Shown one piece after another: positions 9,345 through 18,260 of a stretch of 64,000 nucleotides of DNA. A program made the position numbers and the translations under genes. The notes under the pieces are model-generated. The model had not been told where the DNA came from and did not search any database. It saw nothing but the letters and a program-made list of their open reading frames with translations. Every line of letters starts with the position of its first letter. Within the stretch, counting starts at the first letter, position 1. Source of the stretch: Dyella japonica DSM 16301 (GTDB taxonomy: Bacteria > Pseudomonadota > Gammaproteobacteria > Xanthomonadales > Rhodanobacteraceae); assembly GCF_001010355.1 (NCBI RefSeq), contig NZ_JPLA01000042.1, forward strand, positions 1-64,000, read 5' to 3'.

Positions 9345-9377
9345 GAACGCCGGCCCCTGGGTCGGCGTTCTTTTTTT
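9345..9377 (+). terminator. Rho-independent terminator after rpiA
   Basis: An 8-bp stem GAACGCCG / CGGCGTTC followed by seven Ts (9371-9377). It ends the ygfA-EVE-rpiA run. Confidence 0.85.
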
Positions 9378-9396
9378 GGCTGTCCGCCCCACCTCG

Positions 9397-10992
9397 TCAG
9401 AGTGAACCCGCACCGGTGGGGAGTGTCTGCCCATCGCGGGCGATGTAGAACTGCAAGTCCGGGCGCGCGCCTGCCACCGATACTGGCTGGTAATGGGCCA
9501 GGATGTAGCGATAGATATCCGGGTGCGTGGCTGAATAGGCCAGGTCAGAGCGTCCGTCCAACTGGACGGACGAGACGATCACCAGCGCCGGAGGATGCGC
9601 CATCAACCTCGCTATTTCGCCCTTCTGAAAGGACTGATTGCGCGGAAAGAGGGGATAGATCTCCCATAGAGGACTCTTCTCGCCGAGTGCGGCGCTCAGA
9701 CCGGGTGTCAGAGGCACGGAAAGCACCGAACCGTGTACGAGCCCGTAGGTCTCTCGCGCATGCTGGACGGACGCCAGGAAGTTGGCCGTATCGGCCTCCA
9801 CTTTCAGCCGATCTCCACCGATGGTGATGTTCTGCCAATCGGCGCCGTAGTGATACTGGACACGCGGATGAATCTGGGCAGCGCCCGCGATGCAGAAAAG
9901 CGCAAGTACCGACGGCCACAGCAGCCTGGCCCGCCAACCGTTGCCGAGCGCCACGCCCGGCCATGTCAGCGCCATCAACAAGGCCGGCATGAGTGCCTGC
10001 GCCAGATGACCCGCATCCGCCCTGGAAAAAGCCACGTTCATATAGGGAATGGCGACGAGCACGGCTGCCACGAAGATCGGGTGGCGGCGCACGGAGCCCT
10101 GCACCGCCCTGCGGGCGATCCAAGCAACACCCAGAGCGACGCATGCCGGCAGAGCAAGAAAAAACAGGCTGACGGCAAACGGCTGCAGCTGGAACGTGGC
10201 GAGGGAAAAATGCCACGGCCACGGCGTCGGGATCGGCAGATTGGTTCCCTTGTATTCGATCAGGATGAACTTCAGCGCGCCGATGGACGCCACGGCATAT
10301 CCCGGAACGAACAGGGCAAAGCAGATCACGGGGAGATAGCCGATGACGACGCCCGCTGCCCATGCGGCAGGATCGCGTATCCAGTTCACATCCCGCCGGC
10401 AATCGACGAGCAGCACCAGGAATACCAGGGCGCTGATCACCAGCGCATAGGCGCCGTGATTCTGCCCGATCAGCGCCGCGGCGCCGGTGGCGATGCCAAG
10501 CCAGAACCAACGACGAGTGCACGGACGGGCAATCACCCGGGCGACCACCGCCACCAGCACGATCGAGATCACAATGTCGAAGATCTTGTGTCGCGGCGCC
10601 ATCCAGATGCCAATCAGCACGGCAGGCATAAGCAGCCATGGCCAACGCCTTTCGTTCCAAGCCTTGGCTACCAGTGAAACGGCCAAAGAGAGTCCCAGCA
10701 CCGCCCACAGCGCAAGGCTGGCGCGCAGGGCCAGAATCCCGTGATCATGGAAAAGGCCAAGCACACCGGCCGAGAGGTAGTAGCGCCCAATCTCGTAGCT
10801 CATGAAGTCACGAACGGGCACCTCACCGATGAGGACGCGCTGCACGCCGTACCAGAGGTACCCCTCATCGCCCAGGAATGAACCAAAGCGTCGGTCGAAC
10901 AGGAAAATGAGCAGCACCACCAGCGTGCCCAGCGCACAGGGTGCCACCTTCAAACCACCGAGGGGTCGGCCAGGCGGCATGGCGTCACCCAT
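9397..10992 (-). CDS. Multi-pass membrane protein, GT-C-like glycosyltransferase
   Basis: A 531-residue protein with about 10 hydrophobic segments and a soluble C-terminal domain from about residue 380. The first outward loop contains LGDEGYLWYGVQRVLIGEVPVRDF: an acidic pair after the first membrane helix, as in polyprenol-phosphate-sugar GT-C transferases (ArnT/PMT-like). It likely acts on the periplasmic face, moving a lipid-linked sugar to an acceptor. The acceptor is unknown. It is the last gene of the minus-strand sugar cassette, 35 bases after wecE. An alternative start 12 bases in (MPPG) is possible. Confidence 0.62.
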   Translation of the reverse strand: MGDAMPPGRPLGGLKVAPCALGTLVVLLIFLFDRRFGSFLGDEGYLWYGVQRVLIGEVPVRDFMSYEIGRYYLSAGVLGLFHDHGILALRASLALWAVLGLSLAVSLVAKAWNERRWPWLLMPAVLIGIWMAPRHKIFDIVISIVLVAVVARVIARPCTRRWFWLGIATGAAALIGQNHGAYALVISALVFLVLLVDCRRDVNWIRDPAAWAAGVVIGYLPVICFALFVPGYAVASIGALKFILIEYKGTNLPIPTPWPWHFSLATFQLQPFAVSLFFLALPACVALGVAWIARRAVQGSVRRHPIFVAAVLVAIPYMNVAFSRADAGHLAQALMPALLMALTWPGVALGNGWRARLLWPSVLALFCIAGAAQIHPRVQYHYGADWQNITIGGDRLKVEADTANFLASVQHARETYGLVHGSVLSVPLTPGLSAALGEKSPLWEIYPLFPRNQSFQKGEIARLMAHPPALVIVSSVQLDGRSDLAYSATHPDIYRYILAHYQPVSVAGARPDLQFYIARDGQTLPTGAGSL

Positions 10993-11027
10993 GTCGGACG
11001 TTCTGCCCGGGCAGGTTCATGGAGACA

Positions 11028-12158
11028 TCAGCCATGGGCGGACAATATTTGCTGTGCACTCTCGAGGACATGTTCCAGATGCTCTTCCAGGCCTAGCCAA
11101 AGGGGCATGCGCACCAGGCGCTCGCTGATTGAATCGGTCACCGCCAGTTCGCCACTGTGCCTGCCATATCGCCTGCCCGCAGGTGAAGAATGCAGCGCGA
11201 GATAATGAAACACCGACTGGACACCGCGCTCCTTCATGGCAGCGATGAACGCGCTGCGGCGCTCAAGATCTGGCAGGAGGAGATAGTAGATGTGTGCGTT
11301 GTGCGTGCATGAATCTGGGATCTGCGGTGCAGTCACGTCCCTCACCGACAACCCGCTGAACCATGCCTGGTAGCGATTCCAAAGCGCGACGCGCTTTTGC
11401 GTGATGGCATCGGCCATCTCCAGCTGCGCGTAGAGAAACGCCGCCAGGATTTCGCTGGGCAGATAGGATGAGCCGACATCCACCCATGTGTATTTGTCCA
11501 CCTGTCCGCGGAAAAAGCGACTGCGGTTGGTGCCCTTTTCCCGAATGATCTCGGCTCGCTCGACAAAACGAGGATCATTGACCAGCAAGGCGCCGCCTTC
11601 GCCACAGATGATGTTCTTCGTCTCGTGAAAACTCAGCGCTGCGAGGTGACCGATGCTGCCCAACGGCCGTCCCTTGTATTCGGACAAGATGCCTTGGGCG
11701 GCATCTTCGACGACCCACAAGCCGTGCCGCTCGGCGATGTCCATGATGGCGTCCATCTCGCAGCCCACGCCCGCGTAGTGCACGACGCAAATGGCGCGGG
11801 TACGCGATGTGATGGCGGCCTCGATAAGCGCCTCGTCGATATTGAGCGTATCTGGCCGGATGTCGACGAAGACGGGAACGGCTCCGCGCAGGACAAACGC
11901 GTTCGCCGTCGACACGAACGTGAAGGACGGCATGATCACTTCATCGCCAGGCTGCAGGTCGAGCAACAGTGCAGCCATTTCAAGCGCGGCCGTGCACGAA
12001 TGGGTCAGCAATGCCTTCCTGCAACCGGTCCGCTGCTCGAGCCATTCGTGACAGCGCCTGGTGAACAGGCCATCGCCGGACAACTGCCGATTGCCGTAGG
12101 CATCTGCGATGTATCCAAGCTCGCCGCCGGTCATATAAGGCTTGTTGAAGGGAATCAT
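11028..12158 (-). CDS. wecE: dTDP-4-amino-4,6-dideoxygalactose transaminase
   Basis: PLP enzyme that makes dTDP-Fuc4N from dTDP-4-keto-6-deoxyglucose. At 376 residues it matches E. coli WecE in length and along its whole sequence: MIPFNKP start, SGDGLFTRRCHEWLE, PGDEVIMPSFTFVSTANAF, VVEDAAQG, the Schiff-base lysine in ALSFHETKN, and REKGTNRSRFFRGQVDKYTW. E. coli uses this sugar for enterobacterial common antigen. Here no other wec genes are present, so the product is probably fed to the neighbouring transferases. It starts 3 bases after the EmrE-like gene. Confidence 0.9.
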   Translation of the reverse strand: MIPFNKPYMTGGELGYIADAYGNRQLSGDGLFTRRCHEWLEQRTGCRKALLTHSCTAALEMAALLLDLQPGDEVIMPSFTFVSTANAFVLRGAVPVFVDIRPDTLNIDEALIEAAITSRTRAICVVHYAGVGCEMDAIMDIAERHGLWVVEDAAQGILSEYKGRPLGSIGHLAALSFHETKNIICGEGGALLVNDPRFVERAEIIREKGTNRSRFFRGQVDKYTWVDVGSSYLPSEILAAFLYAQLEMADAITQKRVALWNRYQAWFSGLSVRDVTAPQIPDSCTHNAHIYYLLLPDLERRSAFIAAMKERGVQSVFHYLALHSSPAGRRYGRHSGELAVTDSISERLVRMPLWLGLEEHLEHVLESAQQILSAHG

Positions 12159-12161
12159 GGA

Positions 12162-12524
12162 CTATCCCTGGCTGGAGATGGCGATGCCAAGAACAATGAG
12201 TACAAGACCCACTGCCTTCGGCCAGGTGAACAACTCACCGAACAGCGGCACAGCCGCAATGCCCACGAGAATGAAATTGAGCGCCATGAATGGGTAGGCC
12301 TTGCTCAGCTGGAGCCGCGTGACAGCCACCATCCAGCACAACGAAGCGAGAAAAGCCGCAAGCAGCCCGCTGAGCACCCAGGCGTTCATGAGCATGCGCA
12401 GAATGTATTGGAACTGCCCCGCGATCAGCGGATACCTGACCATGACGAGACCGGCCTGCCATTTGATGACCAGTTGCCCATAAACGGTAAAGAGTATGGT
12501 CAATGCGATACAGAGATAGGCCAT
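12162..12524 (-). CDS. EmrE/EamA-like small membrane transporter
   Basis: A 120-residue protein with four membrane helices (about residues 2-18, 38-62, 65-85 and 90-115), the size and layout of SMR-type proteins and of the ArnE/ArnF flippase subunits. The start MAYLCIALTILFTVYGQ lies 4 bases after the wbqC-like stop, and an earlier start would overlap that gene by over 60 bases. By context it likely flips or helps flip a polyprenol-linked sugar. One gene of this type is present, so it would act as a homodimer or with a partner elsewhere. Confidence 0.7.
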   Translation of the reverse strand: MAYLCIALTILFTVYGQLVIKWQAGLVMVRYPLIAGQFQYILRMLMNAWVLSGLLAAFLASLCWMVAVTRLQLSKAYPFMALNFILVGIAAVPLFGELFTWPKAVGLVLIVLGIAISSQG

Positions 12525-12528
12525 GAAA

Positions 12529-13218
12529 TTACCCACGCCAGCCCCAGGTGAAATAGCTGGCCTGGGGACCGGTATTGAAGAGAAGGTCAAGAATGGAAAC
12601 GGCGTGCTCGAAGGGCGGATACAGCTGCGGGTACACCGGGTAAGACGGGTAGTCGTGATAGCTCAGCGTGATGCCAGCCGCTTCGAACTGCAGCGGATCG
12701 ATATAGTTTCGAGCTGATGGACCGGATATGTAGTGCGATGCACCGGCATGCTGGAGGATGCTGATGAGGCGATCCTGTCGCTTCCCCTCCGCGGGGAACT
12801 CCCGGGAGTCCCGAATTACGGTCTTGATGCCGAGGCATTCCGTCGCGATACGGCGAATGAGACCCTGGTTCAATGCCGATAACGAAGTCCAATCCCGTTC
12901 GAGATAGACCTCAGCGAAGAACGCCTCGTAATCCTTGAAAAACGGCGCTTTGCCGTAGTTGTGGCGGATGCTCGCCCAGTGCTTGCGCTGCCACGTCGAA
13001 TCCTTGATCTCCACTTCGTGAATCAGCTGGTCGGTGCGATTGCCCACCGGAATGGTCAACCATTGCGGACCGTTGGCCGTCTTGATCCGGTTGCGCGTGC
13101 GCCAATCCCGCGTGGTGAATTGCACGTCATCAAGAAAAATGAATGTATCTACTTCGTGGATCAGGTCGAAGTAGCCCTTCCACGGGATATAGCTTGATTG
13201 AATGATGGCTGCGCGCAT
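12529..13218 (-). CDS. WbqC-like family protein
   Basis: A 229-residue soluble protein of the WbqC family (found in O-antigen clusters). Family features include the N-terminal AAIIQSSYIPWKGYFDLI, TFIFLDDVQFTTRDWRTRN and WLTIPVGN. Its biochemical role is not established; clusters suggest decoration of an amino sugar. It sits between the ATP-grasp/HAD gene and the EmrE-like gene. Base composition is visibly lower in G+C than the flanking housekeeping genes (33 of 60 bases at 12841-12900), suggesting later acquisition of the cassette. Confidence 0.82.
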   Translation of the reverse strand: MRAAIIQSSYIPWKGYFDLIHEVDTFIFLDDVQFTTRDWRTRNRIKTANGPQWLTIPVGNRTDQLIHEVEIKDSTWQRKHWASIRHNYGKAPFFKDYEAFFAEVYLERDWTSLSALNQGLIRRIATECLGIKTVIRDSREFPAEGKRQDRLISILQHAGASHYISGPSARNYIDPLQFEAAGITLSYHDYPSYPVYPQLYPPFEHAVSILDLLFNTGPQASYFTWGWRG

Positions 13219-13229
13219 GGGTCTTCAGG

Positions 13230-14876
13230 TCACGAATCGAGAGGATTGCCGCAAACCACCGTCAGGGCACGCAGGTCCGCGCAAGTCCATACGCGCGCCT
13301 CCACCTGCGGGTAGAACTGGCGCAGCAGTTCATTGTTGACCTGATGTCGACCGCCCGGACGGCAAAGCAGGAGACACGCATCGAATCGCGCGTTCACGGC
13401 GCCAATGGCGTCGCGCGCGACGTTGTCGCCGACCATGAGCAGCGTATCGGGCGGGAGTTGGAGGGCTTCTGCAACAGCGAGGAAACCGCCGGCGTGCGGT
13501 TTTTCTGCTCCCTGCTCCCGGGTGAACACCACTGCGTCGAAAAGTCCGTGCAACTCCGGCAACGTCGCCAGCTTGGCGCGCTGAGAGGCAGGCGGGTTAT
13601 CGGTCAGCAGGCCCAGACGATAGCCGGTGGCACGAAGCGAGGTCAGGACATCGATCACCTCGGGAAATAGCCACGCCTTTTCCGGCGCTCCCGCACGATA
13701 GGCCTCAAGCAAGCGGTCATGGAACGCGCTCAGCGCCAGTCGCTCGGCCAGCAGGTCGATCAGTCGATCGTGATGCCCCTCCTCGACGATGGCATAAGTC
13801 TCGCGCAGCAACGCCTCTGGCGATACCAGCTGGGAAAGCGCGGGTGCGGCGGCGCGCATCTTGTCCATCATCCAACGCTTGTGGTCGATCAGCGTGTCGT
13901 CGAGATCGAACACCACGCCCTTCCAGCGGCGGCTGCCAGGAAGCGGCATGCTCTTTTGCTGCAGCGATCGAACGGTTCGCACTGGCGTTCGCGATGCGGC
14001 AGCCGGCTCCCCTGCCAGGAAGCCCACGAGGTTGTTGCCTTCCGCGGCGGCATGACAGCTCGACGTTCCATGGCGCGGATTGATATCTGAAACGTAGAAC
14101 GTATCGTCGTCGAGGCGAAGGATCTGCAGGTTGAACAATCCGCGCCCGCCCTGCTGCCCCATCCACCGGGCGACCTCGGCTGCGATCGCTTCCACGCGGC
14201 CGTCGCTGACCGAGTCGCTGATTACCGCAAAGCCGCCTGAGACCCTGACGCGTTTTCGCAGCGTGAGTGGCGACACCTCGGCGCGGAAACCGATGGCAAG
14301 GTCGACGGAAAATTCTTCGAAGCTGTCCAGGTACGGAACCCAGCAATGGGTGCGATTGAGGCGCTCGAAATCAAGCGCCGCAAGCTCCTCTTGCGTGCGA
14401 ACCACCATCGTGTCGCGCCCTCCCCAGCCATCGCGGAGCTTGCCGTAGAGCGGAAGCGCGGCCCTCGCCGACAGCGTCATCGGTTGCTGCGCTGGAATAG
14501 CCGCCTCCAGCAACGCCTCATAACAGCGCTGCTTGTCCAGCAGGACGTCAAGCAGTGCCGCGTCGCACACACACAATCGCGCGCCAGCTGCTTCGACACG
14601 TTCGCGCAACGATGCCAGCAATTTGAGAACGATATTGGAGCAAGGCAGCACGAGGTCAACGCGCTCCTTGCGAATGACCGCATCGAGGAAGGCGGCAAAA
14701 CGCTCCGCCTGCGCGATGGGTGGGGCCACGAGATACAGGTCGGCGAACGTGCGGCCGAGGTTGTCGGCGACGGTGTCGAGCACAATCACCCGGGCCTGCG
14801 GCACGGCGCGGATGGTCTGCGCCAGCGATTCGCCCTGGAAGCCGCCTCCGGCTACGGCCAGAACCGTCAGGGGCAT
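13230..14876 (-). CDS. ATP-grasp / HAD hydrolase fusion protein
   Basis: A 548-residue two-domain protein. Residues about 1-300 resemble carbamoyl-phosphate-synthase-like ATP-grasp enzymes: a Rossmann-like pre-ATP-grasp start (VLAVAGGGFQGESLA), PLYGKLRDGWGGRDTMVV as the grasp loop, and DDTFYVSDINPRHGTS as the metal-binding strand. Residues about 315-520 are an HAD phosphatase: GVVFDLDDTLIDH (motif I), LGLLTDNPP (motif II), EKPHAGGF (motif III) and LMVGDNVARDAIGA (motif IV). ATP-grasp ligases join an acid to an amine; a sugar amine is a plausible target here. It overlaps the methyltransferase gene by 10 bases, implying coupling. The substrate is unknown. Confidence 0.75.
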   Translation of the reverse strand: MPLTVLAVAGGGFQGESLAQTIRAVPQARVIVLDTVADNLGRTFADLYLVAPPIAQAERFAAFLDAVIRKERVDLVLPCSNIVLKLLASLRERVEAAGARLCVCDAALLDVLLDKQRCYEALLEAAIPAQQPMTLSARAALPLYGKLRDGWGGRDTMVVRTQEELAALDFERLNRTHCWVPYLDSFEEFSVDLAIGFRAEVSPLTLRKRVRVSGGFAVISDSVSDGRVEAIAAEVARWMGQQGGRGLFNLQILRLDDDTFYVSDINPRHGTSSCHAAAEGNNLVGFLAGEPAAASRTPVRTVRSLQQKSMPLPGSRRWKGVVFDLDDTLIDHKRWMMDKMRAAAPALSQLVSPEALLRETYAIVEEGHHDRLIDLLAERLALSAFHDRLLEAYRAGAPEKAWLFPEVIDVLTSLRATGYRLGLLTDNPPASQRAKLATLPELHGLFDAVVFTREQGAEKPHAGGFLAVAEALQLPPDTLLMVGDNVARDAIGAVNARFDACLLLCRPGGRHQVNNELLRQFYPQVEARVWTCADLRALTVVCGNPLDS

Positions 14877-15607
14877 GGGCGGGCTTCGACGAAAATGCCG
14901 TTGCAGATATCAGGTAGCGCGAACCCTATTTCGTTCATCGCGTCCCGGATCCGGGTGTCGAGGTTCAGTGCGGTGAGTTGTCCCGTGGTGAACGGCTTGA
15001 ACATGAGGCCGGCACGGTCGACGACCTGCAGGCCGTGTTCGCCGATCAGCGCTTCCAGTTGCGCGGGATCGAAATAGCGGCGGTGTCCCAGTGCGCGGTC
15101 AGCGTCGCTAAGCGAATGAAGATTGTCCATCAGGCCGGCCTGGTGACCGATCAGGCGATGCATCGAGTAGGCGTTCGGCACGGCGATCATCATGCGCCCA
15201 CCGGGTGCCAGGAATTGGCGGAAGCGGCTCAACACTACGCCTGGATCGACGACATGCTCCAGGATGAAACCCATCTCGATGACGTCGAATCGCTCATCGG
15301 TATTGAAATCCTCGAAATAGGAATGCACCAGCTCCACCTGCGGCGGCGGCATCAATTCCTGATTGAACAACTCGATGATCTCGGTGGAACCCTCGACGAT
15401 GAGATACCTGGCCAGACGATCGCCCAGCGCATCCAGCAAGCCTTTGACGACGTAACGATGGCCAACGCCAAGGCTTAGTAGCCGGAGCTCTTTCATCTCC
15501 TTTGTGCGACGCAAGATCTGCTCCAGCGTGGCTTTAAGCAGAAGAATATTGTCGTCGTAGTAAGTGAAACCGGAGACGTAGGCGTCGCGATCCTGCTCAA
15601 TGTTCAT
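14867..15607 (-). CDS. SAM-dependent methyltransferase
   Basis: A 246-residue class I methyltransferase. The SAM-binding start is LRLLSLGVGHRYVVKGL (an atypical glycine motif), followed by YLIVEGSTEIIE (acidic end of beta 2), FDVIEMGFILEHVVDPG (motif near beta 4) and FLAPGGRMMIAVPNAYSMHRL (post-motif). It resembles the Methyltransf_23 type common in glycan clusters. The acceptor is probably a sugar or an acyl group of the same glycan. It starts 12 bases after the GT2 gene. Confidence 0.75.
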   Translation of the reverse strand: MNIEQDRDAYVSGFTYYDDNILLLKATLEQILRRTKEMKELRLLSLGVGHRYVVKGLLDALGDRLARYLIVEGSTEIIELFNQELMPPPQVELVHSYFEDFNTDERFDVIEMGFILEHVVDPGVVLSRFRQFLAPGGRMMIAVPNAYSMHRLIGHQAGLMDNLHSLSDADRALGHRRYFDPAQLEALIGEHGLQVVDRAGLMFKPFTTGQLTALNLDTRIRDAMNEIGFALPDICNGIFVEARPCP

Positions 15608-15619
15608 GGTCGGCCGTGC

Positions 15620-16585
15620 TCACTCGATGTTCTTGATGATGTAGATGGGACGACCCTGCGTCTGCACGAAAATGCGCGCGACGTACGTGCCGATGACCCC
15701 AAGGCTCAACATGATCACGCCAAACATGCCGGTCAGTATCGCGACGATCGATGGAAAACCCGAGAGTGTGCTGGCGGGATGGAGCAGCTTGTTGACCACG
15801 ATAAAGGTGGCGTGGGCGACCGAGAAGCCCAGTGCCACGCTGCCTACCCACAGGCTGGCGTAGAGTGGTCGCGCAGAGAACGAGGTGACGGCCTGGACCA
15901 GTAACCTCAATCGCTTGGCGAAGGTATACGTCGATGCCCCCTTGCGCTGCGTTTTGACCACAGGGACGCCGATCTGCGTGTAACCGGCCCACGCCATCAT
16001 GCCGCCGAGAAAGATATTGCGATCGCCCAGGGAGAGCAGTGCATCGACGTAGCGGCGCGACATCAATCGCTCGGTCACCATGTCCTCGTGTACGCGCGTA
16101 TCGCTCATGGCGTTGAACAAGCGCCAGAACAGGCTGCCGCCCTTGCGCTCGATGGCACCACCCTTGCGGGCTTCCTGATAGCCGAACACCACGTCCGCGT
16201 GTTGTTGAAGGCGCTTTTCCCACAACGGGACAAGGAAGGAGGGATTTACTTCAAGGTCGCAGTCAGTGATGTAGACAACCTCCCCCCTCGCCTGCTGCAT
16301 ACCGGCAATCATTGCCTGGTGGTGACCGAAGTTTCGACTGAGTTCGACGATGCGCAATTGCGGATGGGATGCACGCAATCCCTTGAGCAGTTCCACCGAT
16401 TCGTCCGGTGAACCGTCATCGACGCAGACGATCTCGTAGCGGGCGACCCCCACGGACGCAGCGGCGTGCCTGCAGGCCTCAAGGAACTGTTCGAGGTAAG
16501 GCGCGGAACGGTACAGGGTCGTGACAATGCTGAGCTCGTACGACGCAGGCTGTCCGATGATGGCTGGGTTGTCACAATGGCTCAT
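15620..16585 (-). CDS. Membrane-anchored glycosyltransferase family 2 (ArnC/GtrB-like)
   Basis: A 321-residue GT2 enzyme. The nucleotide-sugar domain shows LSIVTTLYRSAPYLEQFL, IVCVDDGSPDES, ELSRNFGHHQAMIAGM and YITDCDLEVNP (a DxD variant). Two membrane helices follow near residues 230-250 and 265-290, then IGTYVARIF. This is the ArnC/GtrB layout, in which a sugar is moved from a nucleotide onto undecaprenyl phosphate at the cytoplasmic face. It is the first gene of the cassette, so the cassette promoter should lie just upstream (16586-16700). Confidence 0.83.
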   Translation of the reverse strand: MSHCDNPAIIGQPASYELSIVTTLYRSAPYLEQFLEACRHAAASVGVARYEIVCVDDGSPDESVELLKGLRASHPQLRIVELSRNFGHHQAMIAGMQQARGEVVYITDCDLEVNPSFLVPLWEKRLQQHADVVFGYQEARKGGAIERKGGSLFWRLFNAMSDTRVHEDMVTERLMSRRYVDALLSLGDRNIFLGGMMAWAGYTQIGVPVVKTQRKGASTYTFAKRLRLLVQAVTSFSARPLYASLWVGSVALGFSVAHATFIVVNKLLHPASTLSGFPSIVAILTGMFGVIMLSLGVIGTYVARIFVQTQGRPIYIIKNIE

Positions 16586-16900
16586 CGGCCCCTCGCGGTA
16601 GGTGGAGCGCGCAGACCAGGCTTGAATCCGTGATCCAGGAATGAGATCCGCAGCACCGGGTACGCACCCGGGCAGCTGTAGTCCTTCGGCGCATTATTAC
16701 GCAATGGAAACATGCTGTGATGGGTAAGGGAACCCACCTGAGACCTAATCAGAGGATTTCTCAATCGCCATGACTACCCTTGGCGACAGCGACGTCCGGC
16801 AGTCGCAGGCTGCCATTTCCGTAGGCTATGCTTGAAAGAGGGGGCCGCCCGGGGAAGGGCCGGCTTGATTTGTGCTTGAGTGCACCAAGGGGAAAACCAG
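16586..16900. other. Intergenic region between divergent units
   Basis: This 315-base gap separates the minus-strand glycan cassette from the FG-GAP protein gene. A TAATAAT hexamer on the minus strand (16693-16699) is a candidate -10 for the cassette, but no good -35 is seen at the right distance. TATGCT near 16826 is a possible -10 for the plus-strand gene. No ORF or repeat in it is convincing. Confidence 0.35.
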
Positions 16901-17992
16901 TTGAAAAACGTCGCCATCAAAGTCGTGGCAGGTCTAGCGCTGTCTGCCATTCTCACCTCAACCGCGGCAGCCGACAGCGTGCAGGGCCCGGTACTGCGCC
17001 CAAGCACCAACGCCAACCGCAACGCCCGCATTTCCTGGCAGCACGTCGTCGATGACATCAACGGGGACGGCACGTCCGACCTGCTCTGGGTCAATCCTGC
17101 GGGCAACCAATTCGCCTACTGGACCCTGCAAGACAACGGGTTCTCGCTGACGCGCAGCGGATACAAGACTTACAACGTCACGCCGGGCTACGTGATCAAT
17201 GCCGTCGGCGATTTCAACGGCGACGGCAAGGCTGACCTGATGTGGACCAGCCCGGCCAACGACCTTTATCTATGGACCAGCACGGGCAACGCTTTTTCGT
17301 CCACCTACCTTGGCACCTATCCCGCCGGCTGGAAGCTGATCGGCGCCGGCGACGTGAACGGAGATGGCACCGACGACCTGCTCTGGTCGAACCCGGACAC
17401 CTGTCAATTCGGCTACTGGCTGATGAAGAATGGCCAGCGCATTGGCATGTCCACCTACAACGTCAACTGCGCGTACCACGTCGCCGGCGTTGGGTACTTT
17501 CGCTCGCCCGACAAGCTGGATCTGGTGTGGACCAGCGATGCGAACGACGTCTACCTGTGGCGCAACAATGGCACTGCCTTCACCTCGTACTTCGTCGGCA
17601 ACCTGCCTGCCGGTTACCACATTGCCGGGGTCAGCAACGGCCTGGGCACGGGAGGCGACATGGATCTGGTGCTCATCGACAGCGACACCGGCCAGATGCA
17701 GGTGTGGACATGGCAAGTGCAGACCGACGCCAACGGCAATCCCATCGGCACGACATTCACTGCCGATGCCAACCTGTCGAGCACAGTACCTGCCGACGAC
17801 CACATCAACTTTGCCACGACTGCCTACGCCAGCCCCAACTGGACCTCGTTCGTCTGGTCCAATTCCACGGGGAACGCCGTCAATTCCACCGACAACCCCG
17901 GCTTCCTCACCATCTTTCCGGTCCGTGGCTTTGGTGAAGGTGGCAACTTCACCTACCCTGCGGGCTGGCAGATCCTCGGCGCGCAGAACTGA
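16901..17992 (+). CDS. Secreted FG-GAP/VCBS repeat protein
   Basis: A 363-residue protein with a clear Sec signal peptide (MKNVAIKVVAGLALSAILTS, cleavage after about STAAA). The TTG start after AAGGGGAAA is preferred; a GTG 21 bases upstream is the alternative. At least three FG-GAP-type repeats carry calcium-loop sequences DINGDGTSDLLW, DFNGDGKADLMW and DVNGDGTDDLLW, predicting a beta-propeller. Later blades have degenerate loops. It is exported; the ligand is unknown. It stands alone between a divergent cassette and a terminator. Confidence 0.75.
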   Translation: MKNVAIKVVAGLALSAILTSTAAADSVQGPVLRPSTNANRNARISWQHVVDDINGDGTSDLLWVNPAGNQFAYWTLQDNGFSLTRSGYKTYNVTPGYVINAVGDFNGDGKADLMWTSPANDLYLWTSTGNAFSSTYLGTYPAGWKLIGAGDVNGDGTDDLLWSNPDTCQFGYWLMKNGQRIGMSTYNVNCAYHVAGVGYFRSPDKLDLVWTSDANDVYLWRNNGTAFTSYFVGNLPAGYHIAGVSNGLGTGGDMDLVLIDSDTGQMQVWTWQVQTDANGNPIGTTFTADANLSSTVPADDHINFATTAYASPNWTSFVWSNSTGNAVNSTDNPGFLTIFPVRGFGEGGNFTYPAGWQILGAQN

Positions 17993-18026
17993 TCGACGCA
18001 GGCAGCCAGGACGTCTTCAAAGAGAG

Positions 18027-18053
18027 CGGGCGCCCCAGGGCGCCCGTTTTTTT
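18027..18053 (+). terminator. Rho-independent terminator after the FG-GAP gene
   Basis: CGGGCGCCC / GGGCGCCCG, a perfect 9-bp stem, followed by seven Ts (18047-18053). Confidence 0.88.
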
Positions 18054-18120
18054 CGCGAGTTCGAAACGCTCATGCAGGCCCAAAAAACAAAAAGGCCCCG
18101 CCGAAGCGGAGCCTTGATGT

Positions 18121-18194
18121 TGGCTGGGAGACTAGGATTCGAACCTAGATAAACGGAGTCAGAGTCCGTTGTCCTACCGTTAGACGATCTCCCA
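18121..18194 (-). tRNA. tRNA-Gln (anticodon CUG)
   Basis: Read on the minus strand, the acceptor stem TGGGAGA pairs with TCTCCCA. The anticodon stem ACGGA / TCCGT encloses the loop CTCTGAC, giving anticodon CTG. The T-arm CTAGG-TTCGAAT-CCTAG is perfect, and the 3' CCA is encoded. Length is 74 bases. Confidence 0.96.
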
Positions 18195-18260
18195 AAACCC
18201 TGCGGAGCGGTGCGCTCTGACTTGGTGCACCGAACCGTCGAAGCAACTCTCCGAGGAGAA

